This document shows positions 47,262 to 62,988 of a stretch of DNA of 64,000 nt, one piece after another. Below the pieces are notes generated by a model. That model was given only the letters and a program-made list of their open reading frames with translations, had not been told where the DNA came from and did not search any database. The translations under genes were made by a program, and so were the position numbers. How positions within the stretch are numbered: the first letter of the stretch is position 1; the number at the start of each line of letters is the position of its first letter. The DNA comes from Argentina anserina (taxonomy: Eukaryota; Streptophyta; Magnoliopsida; Rosales; Rosaceae), in NCBI RefSeq assembly GCF_933775445.1, contig NC_065873.1, forward strand, positions 17,918,001-17,982,000. The letters are read 5' to 3'.

Positions 47262-48172
47262 TTTTTTTTTTTAGGGGAATGAATTAACTTCATTGGGCAT
47301 AAGCCCTTCTACGACCACAAGGATCAAATACAAGAGATGACATGTCATCTCTCATACACGCTAACAACTAAGAAAGCAGAAAAGCGTAAAAACGTGCTTA
47401 TTAACTAAACCAAAGTCTGAAAAAGTCCAAAACAAGCGGATATTTAAGAATGAAAATGCAAAACAAGTATGTAACTCCTCAAACGCTAAGCTCCGATGAC
47501 TCCATCAACCGAATTGGGCCTAAGGCATCAATTTACGTACCCTAACGGAAGAATGGTTGAAAACCAAGAATTTAAAGGAGTGTCTTCACCCATGAGGTTC
47601 GAAATCTGACCAAACCCACAAAACATAAAAGAAGAAAGAAAAAACAAGACCTGACCCATAAAGCAAACAGCCCAAAAGACCAAGCCTAGCAACCCACAAC
47701 TCCTCTGATGCCGACGAATCTAGTCGGAGCCGAGACCTCAAGGGCAGCTGCCGTCGCATCAATCCGGTGCCTTAGTTGGCCCGGAGTCCATGAACACCGG
47801 AAGAAGAACACTTGGAAAGGCCGCTGCCATGCCTTCCCAAACTCTCAACATACACTGCCTCCGTTAAAATCAAAATCCAATTCGACTACCTCAATCACCG
47901 CAGGAGGGAACAACTCCGGCGCCGAAAGCTAACCCCACCTTGCCTACTAGTAATCTCCTCGACTCGAATCGTCGCCTTCCGAAAGTGAAAACCACCGTTG
48001 GTGGAGATCGTCTACACGCACGGAGTCTAATCTCGCACGTTAAACCCACCTTGCATGTCGTCGACGCACAGAGGATCCCACAGCAAGGGGCTGAAGCCTA
48101 GCGCCGCTTGCACCAGAAACCCTAGGTTTCGGTATTCTCAGCTCCGACTTAGACGGAGCAAATTAAGTCAAC
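47262..48172 (-). mobile_element. 0.9-kb non-coding retroposon with 18-bp target duplication
   Basis: The insert is flanked by perfect 18-bp repeats TCTTTCCAGATCAAAGTT (47244-47261, 48173-48190). It ends, on the minus strand, in poly(A) (plus poly(T) 47261-47272). The part next to its 5' end is GC-rich; the 3' end is T-rich with CATTGGGCATAAGCCC on plus (47294-47309). No reverse transcriptase or other domain is seen. It was mobilised by target-primed reverse transcription and is probably a non-autonomous or internally deleted LINE. Confidence 0.88.
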
Positions 48173-48221
48173 TCTTTCCAGATCAAAGTTCATTAGTCAA
48201 GTACGTGTGAAAAACCTTTGC

Positions 48222-49360
48222 GACAAAACTTCTTCGGCGTCTCAACCCTCGTTTTTCAGCCATGCATATTTTCAAGTAGGAAAACTCAGTTCACCTCTCG
48301 ACTACTGTAGGACATCAAAATCAGAATGCACCCAACATTCTCAGATCCCAGTATTGTTTAACACTATCTAGTGGTCTTCTACCTATTGATGGATCACATT
48401 TCTCTGTAAAAATTCATGTCAAGTAAACATTGAAGTAGAGATCGCTCATTCCAGAAAGTGAAAGCAATGTCTTCGATAAGATTTCATCTACAACTTCCAG
48501 AAACATTCGACCTAAAGATTGCTTCCTTTTAGAACAGGCATTTCTATGAAATATGGGATCACTAAATCTATGTATATCTGATCTTAAACTTCTAAAATAT
48601 ATAAGGAGCAACAACGCTAAAGTATATTTGTTGCTATATATGGGGTTCTAAACTTCTAATAGTTACAGGTTAGTTTTGTTACATGGCATCACCAAGGCAA
48701 GAAAAAGCTACTCTCAGAGCTTTAAGACTACAAAACTTCGCAGGCAAATGCCTTCTGTGATCGATCTGCAAAAATTTGAACCTGCAATACAAAAAAGTTG
48801 CACCATCAGTATCACACTTCACAATATCTCTGAAGCACCATCAAAAACACAATGCACTACTACTTTCAGGGCACTTGACACAGTATTCTAGGTTCGTTGT
48901 TGTTTGCATTTTCTTTTTGGGAATTAGGTATCTCCAGAATGAGCGAAAAATCCCCTATATAAACTTACATACATTTTCCTAGAATCACATTCAATTTCCA
49001 ACAGGAAAAGGAGCCAACAATTCCTGAGCTAGGAAATTTGTTTCTTTAGGCATTTTTTTTTCGGCAATCTTGTCAAAACAAGGATAATTTATTGAAAATA
49101 TCTGAAACTAAGAAGACCTAAACGAGCTCAAGTATGAAAATGTCTACAAAATCCCGCCAAATCTCAAGTCTCAAAACTTTCTGATGATACATTACCCTCT
49201 CTATAAATGTCAAGTGCATTAGAGAAATCCAATGATATCCAACCCTTTTTGCTTGATAATATCTCTTAAAAACCACTCAGTAGATTTAATAGAGAGTTTC
49301 TAAGAGAGTGATATCCCTTGATAAAATTCTGTGTTTCACTGGGACTGAGGAGTATTTCTA
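48222..49360. repeat. 1.2-kb duplicated non-coding segment, copy B
   Basis: Collinear with 39693-40960 with many small differences. It ends about 130 bp from the stop codon of the PIF gene (minus strand), as copy A ends close to the RNASEH2A stop, so both lie at the 3' side of a minus-strand gene. Confidence 0.75.
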
Positions 49361-49493
49361 TTTAACGTACTAACTAGTCATCTAGACAAAAATGAGCTAG
49401 TACCTCTTACATTTCAACATTACCCGCCTATTAGATCCAGAACAATCTTCCAATTTGTATGAAAGAAACCAAGATAGAGGACAAAGGCATACC

Positions 49494-52134
49494 TCATTGA
49501 TGGCTCTCTTGATTTTCTGGTCCCATGCTGGAACTTGGCTTGCTAGAACTTGGCTGAGCCATAGCTTGATTTTGTAAAGAGGAAAGGGACTGATAAATAC
49601 AAAAAAAAAAACATCAAGGTCAGGTAAGAATTTTAGTTTTCATTAGATACGACAGAACATCTAATTAAGTTTCATAATAGATGGAGAATAAGGATTAGAA
49701 CAATCTTTGCTTCAGCATATCTTGACTGTAAGGATTTTAAACTATCAGCCTGACATTAGATCTTCTTTAAACAATGATTTCTTCTACATAAGGATTTATA
49801 GCTATTTATTGACAAAAAGTTGAATCAAAGACATTACCCATTGGAATGAAAAGATTATTTATAACTTATAGTTGTAGGTAGTGTTCTGCAATACCCGTAC
49901 CTGCTGTAGTTGCATCTGCATCTGCATCTGCATCTGCTGGGGAGTGAAGTACTGCTGATAAGGATCTGCAAAATTTGGTTCTCGTGATTGGTTCTGAGTT
50001 TGTGTCACAAGTGAGTTTGACATATGTTCCGATGTATTAGTTGCTTGGACTCTGTTAGGATAATTGGGAAGCATAGTCTGCATTTGATATGCTGGCACAG
50101 GAAACCTCGGTCTCATCTGAGCCGCTGTTGGCATGGTAGAACCAGCTAACACATTACCATATGGCATTATAGGCCGAGTCATTCCCATTTCCACTCCCAT
50201 GCCGATGCCCATTCCCATCCCCATTGGCATATATGGTGGAACACCAGGAAACATCATAGGGACCATCCCGCATCCCATGGACATCATCTGCAGAAATTGG
50301 TTACAAACTGAATTTGTTATGAATACTGCATGAGCTTAATTGATTTGCACTCACAGTTTCGCTTGATCAACAATTGTTCATGTGAAAAGGGAGGTATAAA
50401 TACCAATTCCCAGAATGTAAACATGGTACTTGAAAATAAAAACAGATCATACCTGTACTTGCAACTGAAGTGATTTCAAGTACTCAATTGCTTCATCCAG
50501 CATTGACGCTTTGTCGGACTGATATAAAGAAAGAAAAAAAGAACCACGTACTGTCAAAATCTGACCATCAAAGAAACCTTTATTTCACATCTATTAAAAG
50601 AACTAAAAAATAATAATACAAATGCCAACCTTATTGCAACGAGGTATCAGTTCTTGTAGAGACCTCATCTTCTCGTTGATCCTATCGCGACGTCTCTGCA
50701 CAGGCAATCCAATGTTCAACATCATAGGAAACAAGGTAACATACTCTACTTAGAAAAATAACGTCAAAACTACGAACCCTTTCTGAGAGATTGTGGACCT
50801 CCGCAGCTCGCGATCTCCTGGTCGAAGTCGATCCCCGGGTTTGCTTCTTTGCTGTGGGAGATTCCAACTCCACATCCTAATAGAAACAGGAAAGAAAACA
50901 ACGGTTAGGAGTGTTGGTGTTCCTCTTAGTAAAACTCAGTCAACTTTTTATGCACTCCTGCGGCCGACACGTGTACAATAAATAACTCAAGTGTCAAGGG
51001 TTTACTTGGGTCCTAGGTCCGTATTGTATTGGGATATAGCTAGAGGCCCTAGAGCCTAGGCTGGGTGCGCACGTTTACCCACGTCACCATCTAATTCCAT
51101 TTCCCAATGATGGAGAATATTCGGGTAAAGTAATTAAATGATAACTAAATCACTATTAAGACAGTTAATTAAACATAGTTACCGAATCAATGACTAGACA
51201 TAATAGACTACTCACCTCGCTCTGACACTCGGCGTCGTCGGGGTCTCTACCTCCTTTGCGCTTCCGATCCTCCACCGGCGGAGGCGGCGGGGGCTTCTCA
51301 GTCGTCATCTGATCGGTGCTTAGGCTCCCGCTCCCGCTGGTAGAGCCTCCGCCGGGAGACGTCAGCGACATCTCGCATGTCACAACGTCTTTCCCGGCGG
51401 ACGCCGTAGCCGTACCGGTGGCGGCAACTCCTCCTCCGCCGCTCATGCTGATGCCCGGGCTAGCATTGTTGTTGGAGGCGGCCATAACCCTGGAGTCCGG
51501 GCCCACTAGCGGCGTGTCGTTCGAGTCCACAACCGTCGTCTCCCTCACCACGCTCGACGGCGCCGCCGCCGGTGATCCATACCGAGGCCTGTTGTTATTG
51601 TTGTTGTTGTTGAGTCGGGAGAAGTGGAGGAAGTTCTGGAGCTCGGTCCTCCTAGGTGGCGGAAGAGGATGGACCGGCGGTGGGTGGCTGTTGTTGTTGG
51701 GTTGAACGTTACTGGAGTCGTTATAAAGAAGGTCGGCGCAGAAAGAGTCGTCCTCGGTTAAAGGGTACTGTAGCCAGGAGGCCATTTCATCTTCTTGCAT
51801 AAACAGCTGTGGTTGATTATCCGGCTGCTGCGGTAGGGGCGCGGCCGGAGTTACAGCCTGTTGGGGAATAACAGCGTCGTATCTGGTCTTCTTCTGCGGC
51901 CTCTGGAGTTGGCTCTGCATAACTAGCCGACCCTCTTGCCATACCAGCTCCATGATCTCATTGTCCGGCCTATCAATATTGCACCCATCAATTAATTCGA
52001 ATTCGAATAAAGGATTTGAAGATGGAGCTAGAAGAGTATATATGAACTTACATAGCGGATTTTCTCGCGCGAGCAGAAGAAGCCTGGATAGAGTAATCCT
52101 CGTCCATTTCGAAATCCGGGACGAAGTGATTCAT
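49494..52134 (-). CDS. PIF: Phytochrome-interacting bHLH factor (PIF4-like), seven exons
   Basis: PIFs are nuclear bHLH regulators that promote growth in shade, dark and warmth and are removed after binding active phytochrome. Exons on minus: 52134-52051, 51969-51216, 50876-50778, 50695-50630, 50518-50453, 50287-49901, 49589-49494, about 516 residues. Seen: N-terminal [10 protein letters not shown], the active-phyB-binding (APB) region [15 protein letters not shown] in exon 2, a Pro/Asn/Ser-rich middle, a putative nuclear signal (RKRKGG), and the bHLH with [19 protein letters not shown] and [18 protein letters not shown], then a Met/Gly/Gln-rich tail. Two oddities: the usual GQ of APB is GR here, and joining exon 1 to exon 2 at the only visible AG (51970-51971) leaves one base too many, giving an early TGA. 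Translation from ATG 51953 in exon 2 would keep APB and bHLH. PIF1/3-type APA is not seen. Confidence 0.88.
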
Positions 52135-52366
52135 TTCTGTTTTCTATGTAAACAATAAGAACAAGAATAAGAATAAGAGAATAAGAACACACCCCCAAAC
52201 CTGAAACCCCAATTGGTATTCAAATCCTTCAACCTGGCATAGATAAGTTACCCAAGTATGCAAGGATTCTGTTGTTGGAGCAAGACTGGAACTTGAACCC
52301 CAACAAGGAAAAAAGAAAGACTGGAATTTGAACACTAAAGACTGAATCTTTGAAAAACTCGAACTC

Positions 52367-52376
52367 TATATATAGA
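52367..52376 (-). promoter_or_regulatory. TATA box of the PIF gene
   Basis: CTATATATAG on the minus strand, about 235 nt before the start codon; the leader between them is CT/TT-rich. Confidence 0.5.
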
Positions 52377-52505
52377 CAGAGGACTAGTTTTGCTTCTGGT
52401 TTTGGGTTTGGTTTTGGTTTCTAACTATGTTCGCTGCTCTCGCGCATCTACCGGTATTAAGTAGTGAATGCAAGCTGCTGCTCACTCCTCCTCCTCCAAG
52501 AGATA

Positions 52506-52508
<3 letters not shown>

Positions 52509-52582
<74 letters not shown>
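52509..52582. repeat. (CT)n / (GA)n microsatellite upstream of the PIF gene
   Basis: About 37 uninterrupted CT units, roughly 130-200 bp upstream of the PIF TATA box. GA repeats in plant promoters bind BBR/BPC proteins; its role here is inference. Confidence 0.95.
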
Positions 52583-52584
<2 letters not shown>

Positions 52585-55140
52585 AATAATACGAAGAAAA
52601 GGACGAAATCAAGTTTTGACGCGACGCAGTGTGTCGTTCCCGAGTAGAGAGTCGAGTCCGATCCCTTATCATTTTCTCTTATTCTGTCGTAACCACACTA
52701 GTTAATGAACTAAGCACCACCCATTAAATAACCTCCGCAAATCAAAAACATAAGCTTTTAACTTCCTCACCATTCACTCTCTGCTGCTCTGTTCTGCTCA
52801 GCTTAGCTTCCATGGCTCTTCTCCACCACAAGAAGCTCCAACTCGAACAAAACTTGCTAATCTATCACAAACCGACCCCCTCAGTTTTGGATGATAAGAC
52901 TTTCAAAGGTGCAATCTTTTACGAGCAACATCACCCCACTTGAGGAGCTTGTACTCTTCTTTCTTTTCCATATTATTTTTCGATTTGCGAATGAGAAGTA
53001 GATTTGGACCCCGGACTTGGAAAAACAACGATGACGATTCGAGTTTGTACGATTCTACATACACGTACGAACAAATATACTTTGGCAACTCCAGTACATT
53101 AACTTCCCATAATCCCTTGGTTCTCAACTAGAAAAGTAAAGGACCTTTATCGTACTCTAATGCATGAACATAAGTTTTTCTTTTATTTAAGGTTAATTAG
53201 AATTAATTGTTGTCCAAGTCTAAGATCTGTGTTCAGATAAGTGTCCAAGCTCCATGTTCAATGTCCTCTTCCAATTGCAATATTGTATAGTTGTCTTGTG
53301 CCCCTTGAGGTTCTTTAGAACCAAAACTCCAAACTAACATGTTTCTCAAACATTCGGTTATATTTTGTTGGTTATTAAGTTTGATTTGAGTGTGCGGTAG
53401 AGTGTTAAAATTACCTGTTTCAAGGTTTTCTACTGCACCTTCCAATTATTTTTGTGAAAACCTACTCTATCCTTTTCGTGATCGAATTCTTAAATATTTT
53501 CTTAATTTTGAGATCCTTTGTGTACGTATAGGGGTGTAAATGAGCCGAGTTAAGCCGAATACTAGGTTGTTCATGTTTGGCTTGTTTTCATTCGATCGAG
53601 CTCGAGCCGGGCTAAAATTTGATTTTTATTTTTCATGTTCAAGCTCGGCTCGGCTTGAAAAAACTCGAGTTGGGCTCGAGCCGGCTCATTTTATTAAATG
53701 AGATCGAACTTGAATAGAGTTGGTTTGATTCATACGAAAATAAAATTTAGAAATTTAAAATTAAAAAAAATCTAATGTCATTGCATCACACAAAATTCAT
53801 TTTATTTGTAATAAATTAAAAATAACAAATCAAACTTGTTATAGAACTTAAAATTTTTAACTAATTATTCTATAAATAAATATTTCAGCTATTTCGAACT
53901 AATATTATATTTTTAATCTTATTTCTTATATAAAAATTTTACTTTATATATATTATAAAAGTCAATAAGTCAAGCTTAATTAATAAACAAGTCGAACTTT
54001 TAACAAGATGCATACAAATATTTTTACGATAATTTATACATAATGTATTTAAAAAATTTATAACTTAGTAATTGATCGGATTCAGTTTTCTTTTTATATA
54101 TTGAAAACCAACCTTTTCAAATAGAAACTAACAGCAAATCGGTAGTCGATGGTTAATAGAAACTCTAATAGCTTCCCCATGTTTTGTTTTTATTCTATTT
54201 TAGAGAAAATTAAGGCTATTTACTACAACAGATTATATATAACTATCTCAAAATAGTGAAGAAATGTGGAAATTCTATTGAAAACTCTAAAAAAGGAAAT
54301 CTATTGGAGTTAAAGCATGCAGAATAAATAAATATTCATTTATTATTTCTATACAATTAAAAAAATTATAGAAAAACTGTTTGAGTTGCTCATATGTCAA
54401 TAGTGAATGAGAGTTGAAATCAACTATATATAGACTTTCTTCAATTCTATTGTACTTTGATGTGGATTGTCTCTTTTGTCTTGTATTGTTTTTGAGTAGG
54501 ATATAATTTCTTGTTCGGTGGAGCATCTAAATCAGCTACACGATTCAAATGCAAATGAAAATAGAAGAAAACCATAACACTAAAAAAAGGCTGAGATGAC
54601 CTAGCTACCCATAATTCTATATTATTGTTCAACTAACAAACATGTCTGACGAGGATTGTTATATCTTCCATATATAGCTCTGATTAATTTGCACGTACAT
54701 TGTATGTGTTCCAAAGCTATACGGACAGCTCAAGCAGTGAGCTCAATCCTAATTTCAATCTTTAATGTGCTCTTGTTGAATAGCAACATAGCAGGCGAGA
54801 AAGAAAATAGCTAGCAAGATTCAACATAGGCCTGAATTGGAAAACTATTCATTAATCGCCCGAGAGGTATATATAGTAATTGACAAGACAGACAAAGTGA
54901 TGATCAAGAAAGAGAGCACGCGCGCACCAGCCTAAATCTGTGTGATTAGTGTTCACTTATATATCCACAAATGATTAAACTCGAGAGAAATAAGCCAACA
55001 ATAAGACACTGGCAATATATTACGTACACTTAGAGACTCTTAAGTGGTTTAATTGGCATGCATGCATGCATACTAATTGCCTGATATATGTGAATCGATC
55101 AACGTCTGTAAACCAATTAATCTGGCTAACAAATAAGTTT
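52583..55140. other. AT-rich intergenic region, part 1
   Basis: No gene supported. At 53530-53720 a GAGCCGAG / CTCGGCTC-rich stretch beginning GGGGTGTAAATGAGCCGAG resembles a dispersed plant repeat of unknown class, followed by very AT-rich DNA to about 54100. Confidence 0.4.
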
Positions 55141-58100
55141 GATCGAAGATGGGTTTAGGGTTTAACGGCGTCCATGCATATATATGCAAGGGTCCAAAAG
55201 ACCAACTATCGCTGTTGTTGATGATTGACCTAATTTACAGATACGGTTGGCGAATGGATCCAAGTCAATTTGTGTTGTGGTGGGACGATCGGAACGTGGG
55301 ATCAGGAACATGATTCTACCTGTGTCATATGCATTGTCTAGCTACCAGGATCACAGAACAGTACTATGTTCTAAATGACGACTCACTTCCTCATCATATC
55401 ATATGCAAATCTAGTACTATAGGTGGAGGTCACTTTTCTTTTGTTAACAGAGATCGGGTACCACACGCGCTAACTGAACTCTTTCACCAAAAATTTCAAC
55501 CAACTAAATGAACACCCAAAATGATTGCATTGTCATCATCAAAATAGAGTAATCAATCTTCATTAATTCAGTCCATGAAGGTGGTCTCTCGGAAACATAG
55601 ATACCAATGCGTCAGCATAGTAAGAACCATTGTCTATCTTCTTCTCATTCGTTCATTGATTGTCTCACCATGATAGTACGATTTTGGGTTTTTGATAATT
55701 AGATTCCTGGGTTTTGGGAGACCCATAAGAGAAAGAAAGAAGTAGAATTGAATAGAAGTATAAAAATTGATCACTAGGAATCTGGTACGTTTCGAATGTA
55801 AGATTTTTAATGTGTTGGAAGCCCAACGTAATTTTTTGGAATTATTCAGAGAGTCTGCTCTACATTCTTTTCATCCTTACAAGAAGCATCATAATATGTC
55901 TATTTTCTCTATTCTTGGTATCTCACAACTGTCTGCCAATGCTACCAGCTCATCCCGTCCTTTAATTAAGGGTTTCTTGGCTGAGGGATTGTTATTTGCT
56001 ATGAGTTTTTATATCTATGATTTTGCATGTGTGGGTGTACACATGACGGATTGAGCTTTTATTTATCCTCTTTGTTAGAGTTTATCTGTAATACCCCGAT
56101 TTTTCGGGTTTGCATTGTAAAAATTCTTGTAAGTCATTTAACTTGAAAAAAAATTCAAGTATTTTTGCATGTAAATTTAGTCCAACCGATGTGTTATTTT
56201 CGTTCGGAGCTGAACTAATACAGTTCAATAATGGGTGATTTGTGTCGGATTTTTATCAACTTTCATCGTTATGACTAAAAAAAATGGATTTGGCAATTGT
56301 TCTTCTTTCTTTGATTCCGATTCTGATTATATTCAACTCTAATTTTCTATTTAACTACGATCAGGGAAGCCCCATGGCCCCCATCTATAGTCTTCTCCTT
56401 CTCCTTCTTATACTTTGTTTATATATACATATTGATTCATTGTTGAGAGCAAGAAGAATCAGAGAAAACATTTACATATCCTCTCCTTCGTTTCTCTCCT
56501 CTCTATTCCTAGATAGATTTTTTTTTCTTTTTCTGCAATCACTACTATGACGTTAACGGAGAAATATTTGTCAAACCCAAATTGATTAGTACATGGTTGT
56601 GGTTGTGCCACGTAGGTTCAGGAGAACCACGAGGTGGAGGGAAGAATTTTCAGTACTATAAGTACTATTAGTATTAGTACGTACCTACATAAAACTTTCT
56701 ATTTCTGCGTGTATAATATAGGTAATTATAAATTTGTATGAAACATTGAATCAAGGTTAATATATTGAATTGAAATGAGCAGAAAATGTATTATGAAGAA
56801 AAGAACATGTACTAGATTAATATAAGAATGAGGCCGTTTCTATTAACGATTTGTTTGTTTAGGCTTCAAGCTAACATACCAAAAAATGACAACTGGCCAA
56901 TACGATTAATTAGGGTTCAGGTCTTGCTAGGTTGCTAGTCTTCTTTCCCTAGCTATGCTTAGCTGATATGTAATAATATGGTTTCCATTTACCGCAAACA
57001 TGTTTTCTTATGCATCGATCTATTACCAACTATGGAAAGGCCTGTTATTCCCATCTAATAGGCGTTGGAGACTACAGTTCTTAAGTCAACAACCAGTTTG
57101 ACACTCGAATTTACCTGGTGGCAGGGTTTGGTAGTGATTTCTCCCTTAGGAACTTCCCAACTTGTCATATGTATATGTGGCTGCTTCCATGCTGTGTATG
57201 TTTACATCACTGATCACTAGTTCTCAAGCATAAACATTACAAAATCGAATATTGAAAATGTTTTCTACGGCTTAAGATATATATTTGCTTAGAATTTTTT
57301 ATCTACTATACTGGAACTGGAAATTGAAACCTACGATACCATTGGTTTTTTTGTTTACTTATGTATCATTCTCTGCTTCAATACTAATGACGCTAAACCT
57401 CTTATATATTCGTTGCGCGCGCTCGATCGAGTTGGCAAATGCCAAACCCAACTCAAACACTCACTCTCGATTTGCAGAGTTTTCCTTTCGATCGCACTCA
57501 ACAATCTAAAAACAAATTACAGGAGGAAAAACAGAAAAAAGTAATTGAAAAGAAATTACTGCGCCTATTTTGGGTACACTGTCTTTTCTATACATGGCGG
57601 GGTACTATACGAATGCAGACTGTTACAAAATTATGAAATAGAAAATGTAGCTGATTCCATTGCCAATGCGATAACTCCCTATAAAAATTCCTGACATGCA
57701 TTGTATCCATATCTGTAATCGAGAGAGTCCAAAACTCTGCAACGAACAGTTATAAATATAAATAGGAATTGTAGTTAGCTGATCATGCTGTATCTGGATT
57801 TTTGGTTTCAGCCCTAGTTTCTTAATTATCGTTCCATGTGCTACGATGATTTTCTATTTTCTTCTGTGTGTATATTCATCATCATCAACAGGAAAACTAT
57901 TAGAGTCAATGCGTTGCCTTAATTATTTGGAGTTCTTCTTCCTCTCTATGTGCCTTACTGACTCGGGTCACTTGGTTTCTGGCGATCCACAGGGAGAGGC
58001 CAACGAAGACATTCGTGGTTTCCTTGACACCTATACTACACAAGGTTTCGTTATCCTTCCACCCCACTTTATTAATTGTTTTTCTTCTTTCTTTTTATTT

Positions 58101-59196
58101 TATTTTCAATATCTTCTTCTTTTTTTTATTAGTGATTAGTTTAAATTATTATATGGGACAAAATGAGATATTTTTGGATAAAAAATTCACATAGAATAGA
58201 ATAAGAAGATAATGAGATAAAATAATATATTTTAGATAAAAACTTATTACGTAGATAAAATAAAAAATAATAAGACTAACAAATGACAGCTGGAAATTTT
58301 TAAAGAGCAAAACAAAATCTACACATTCTTTGTACATTTTTTATGGTGGTTATAATTTCTATTTTTAGTATTACATACACTGTAACGCCGATAGTCGTTC
58401 GAACGTAAGATTTAGATCTATATTTTACTTCAATTTTCAAGTCGAAGATCTGATTTACGTGTTGTGTGTTTAAAATACTTGTTACTTAACAAAAAGTAGT
58501 ATAACCATTTATCGCTTTTCTCTCAACTAGCACATTGTTATACAACTGAAAATGTCAAACAAACCGAAATCTATGACCCAAGACTTGAAAAGTAAGTGTC
58601 ACACTAACGTAGCTTTGAGGTACTATATGCCTCCGTTAATAGATGAATCATCAAGAAACAAAAACAACAAACCGATTTCCCTCTCGGCATCGTGTGAAGA
58701 AGTGACGCACTCATCTTCCTCTCCATCAACCAACTGGCACAATCCCACACAACCTCATCATTGATATGTTGCTACTTTAAACCACATAAATCTGGGGTTG
58801 AAGGGGTACGATTCGTCAGCACCAATTGAAATAATTTAGAAACAGGAGAATCATTGTTGCCTAGAAAAAATGGAAGATTGTTGATACAGAATAAATTGGA
58901 GCATTTCCAAGTTGATTTTCTCCCGCAGATTATTTCAGTTTTTGTACTATCAATGTAGCATGCACTCGAACATGAGGGACTTTGTGAAGTCTGGTGAAAA
59001 GAATACAAATCCCTTGCCCGACTAAGAGCACCGGAGACTACAATCTTCCTACACGTTAAAACCTCATTTCACTATGATTACATTCATGTTCGGCCTCCAA
59101 CAACACCATCGGGAAAAAAAAAGAGAAAAAAAAAAAGGAATCGAAAGGTCAGTTCAAAGTTTAAAGATTGTAGCAGAGGCTCTGGTGATTGAACTT
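55141..59196. other. AT-rich intergenic region, part 2
   Basis: No gene supported. TGTAATACCCCGATTTTTCGG at 56089-56109 looks like the start of a Ty3/Gypsy LTR, without a matching internal region. Open frames here are AT-rich and show no domain. Confidence 0.4.

Positions 59197-62988
<3,792 letters not shown>

Noticed and set aside
47708..47932. 74-codon frame in the 0.9-kb retroposon
   Set aside because: No domain, wrong strand relative to the element's poly(A).
52427..52705. 92-codon frame through the (CT)n repeat
   Set aside because: Mostly Leu-Ser translation of the microsatellite.
53530..53720. GAGCCGAG-rich repeat as a defined transposon
   Set aside because: Looks like a dispersed plant repeat, but ends and target duplication could not be found.
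56284..56550. 88-codon Leu-rich, membrane-like frame
   Set aside because: AT-rich DNA translated by chance; no flanking gene signals.
57846..58139. 97-codon frame with a hydrophobic start
   Set aside because: No family recognised; a T-rich tract at the end and no supporting exon structure.
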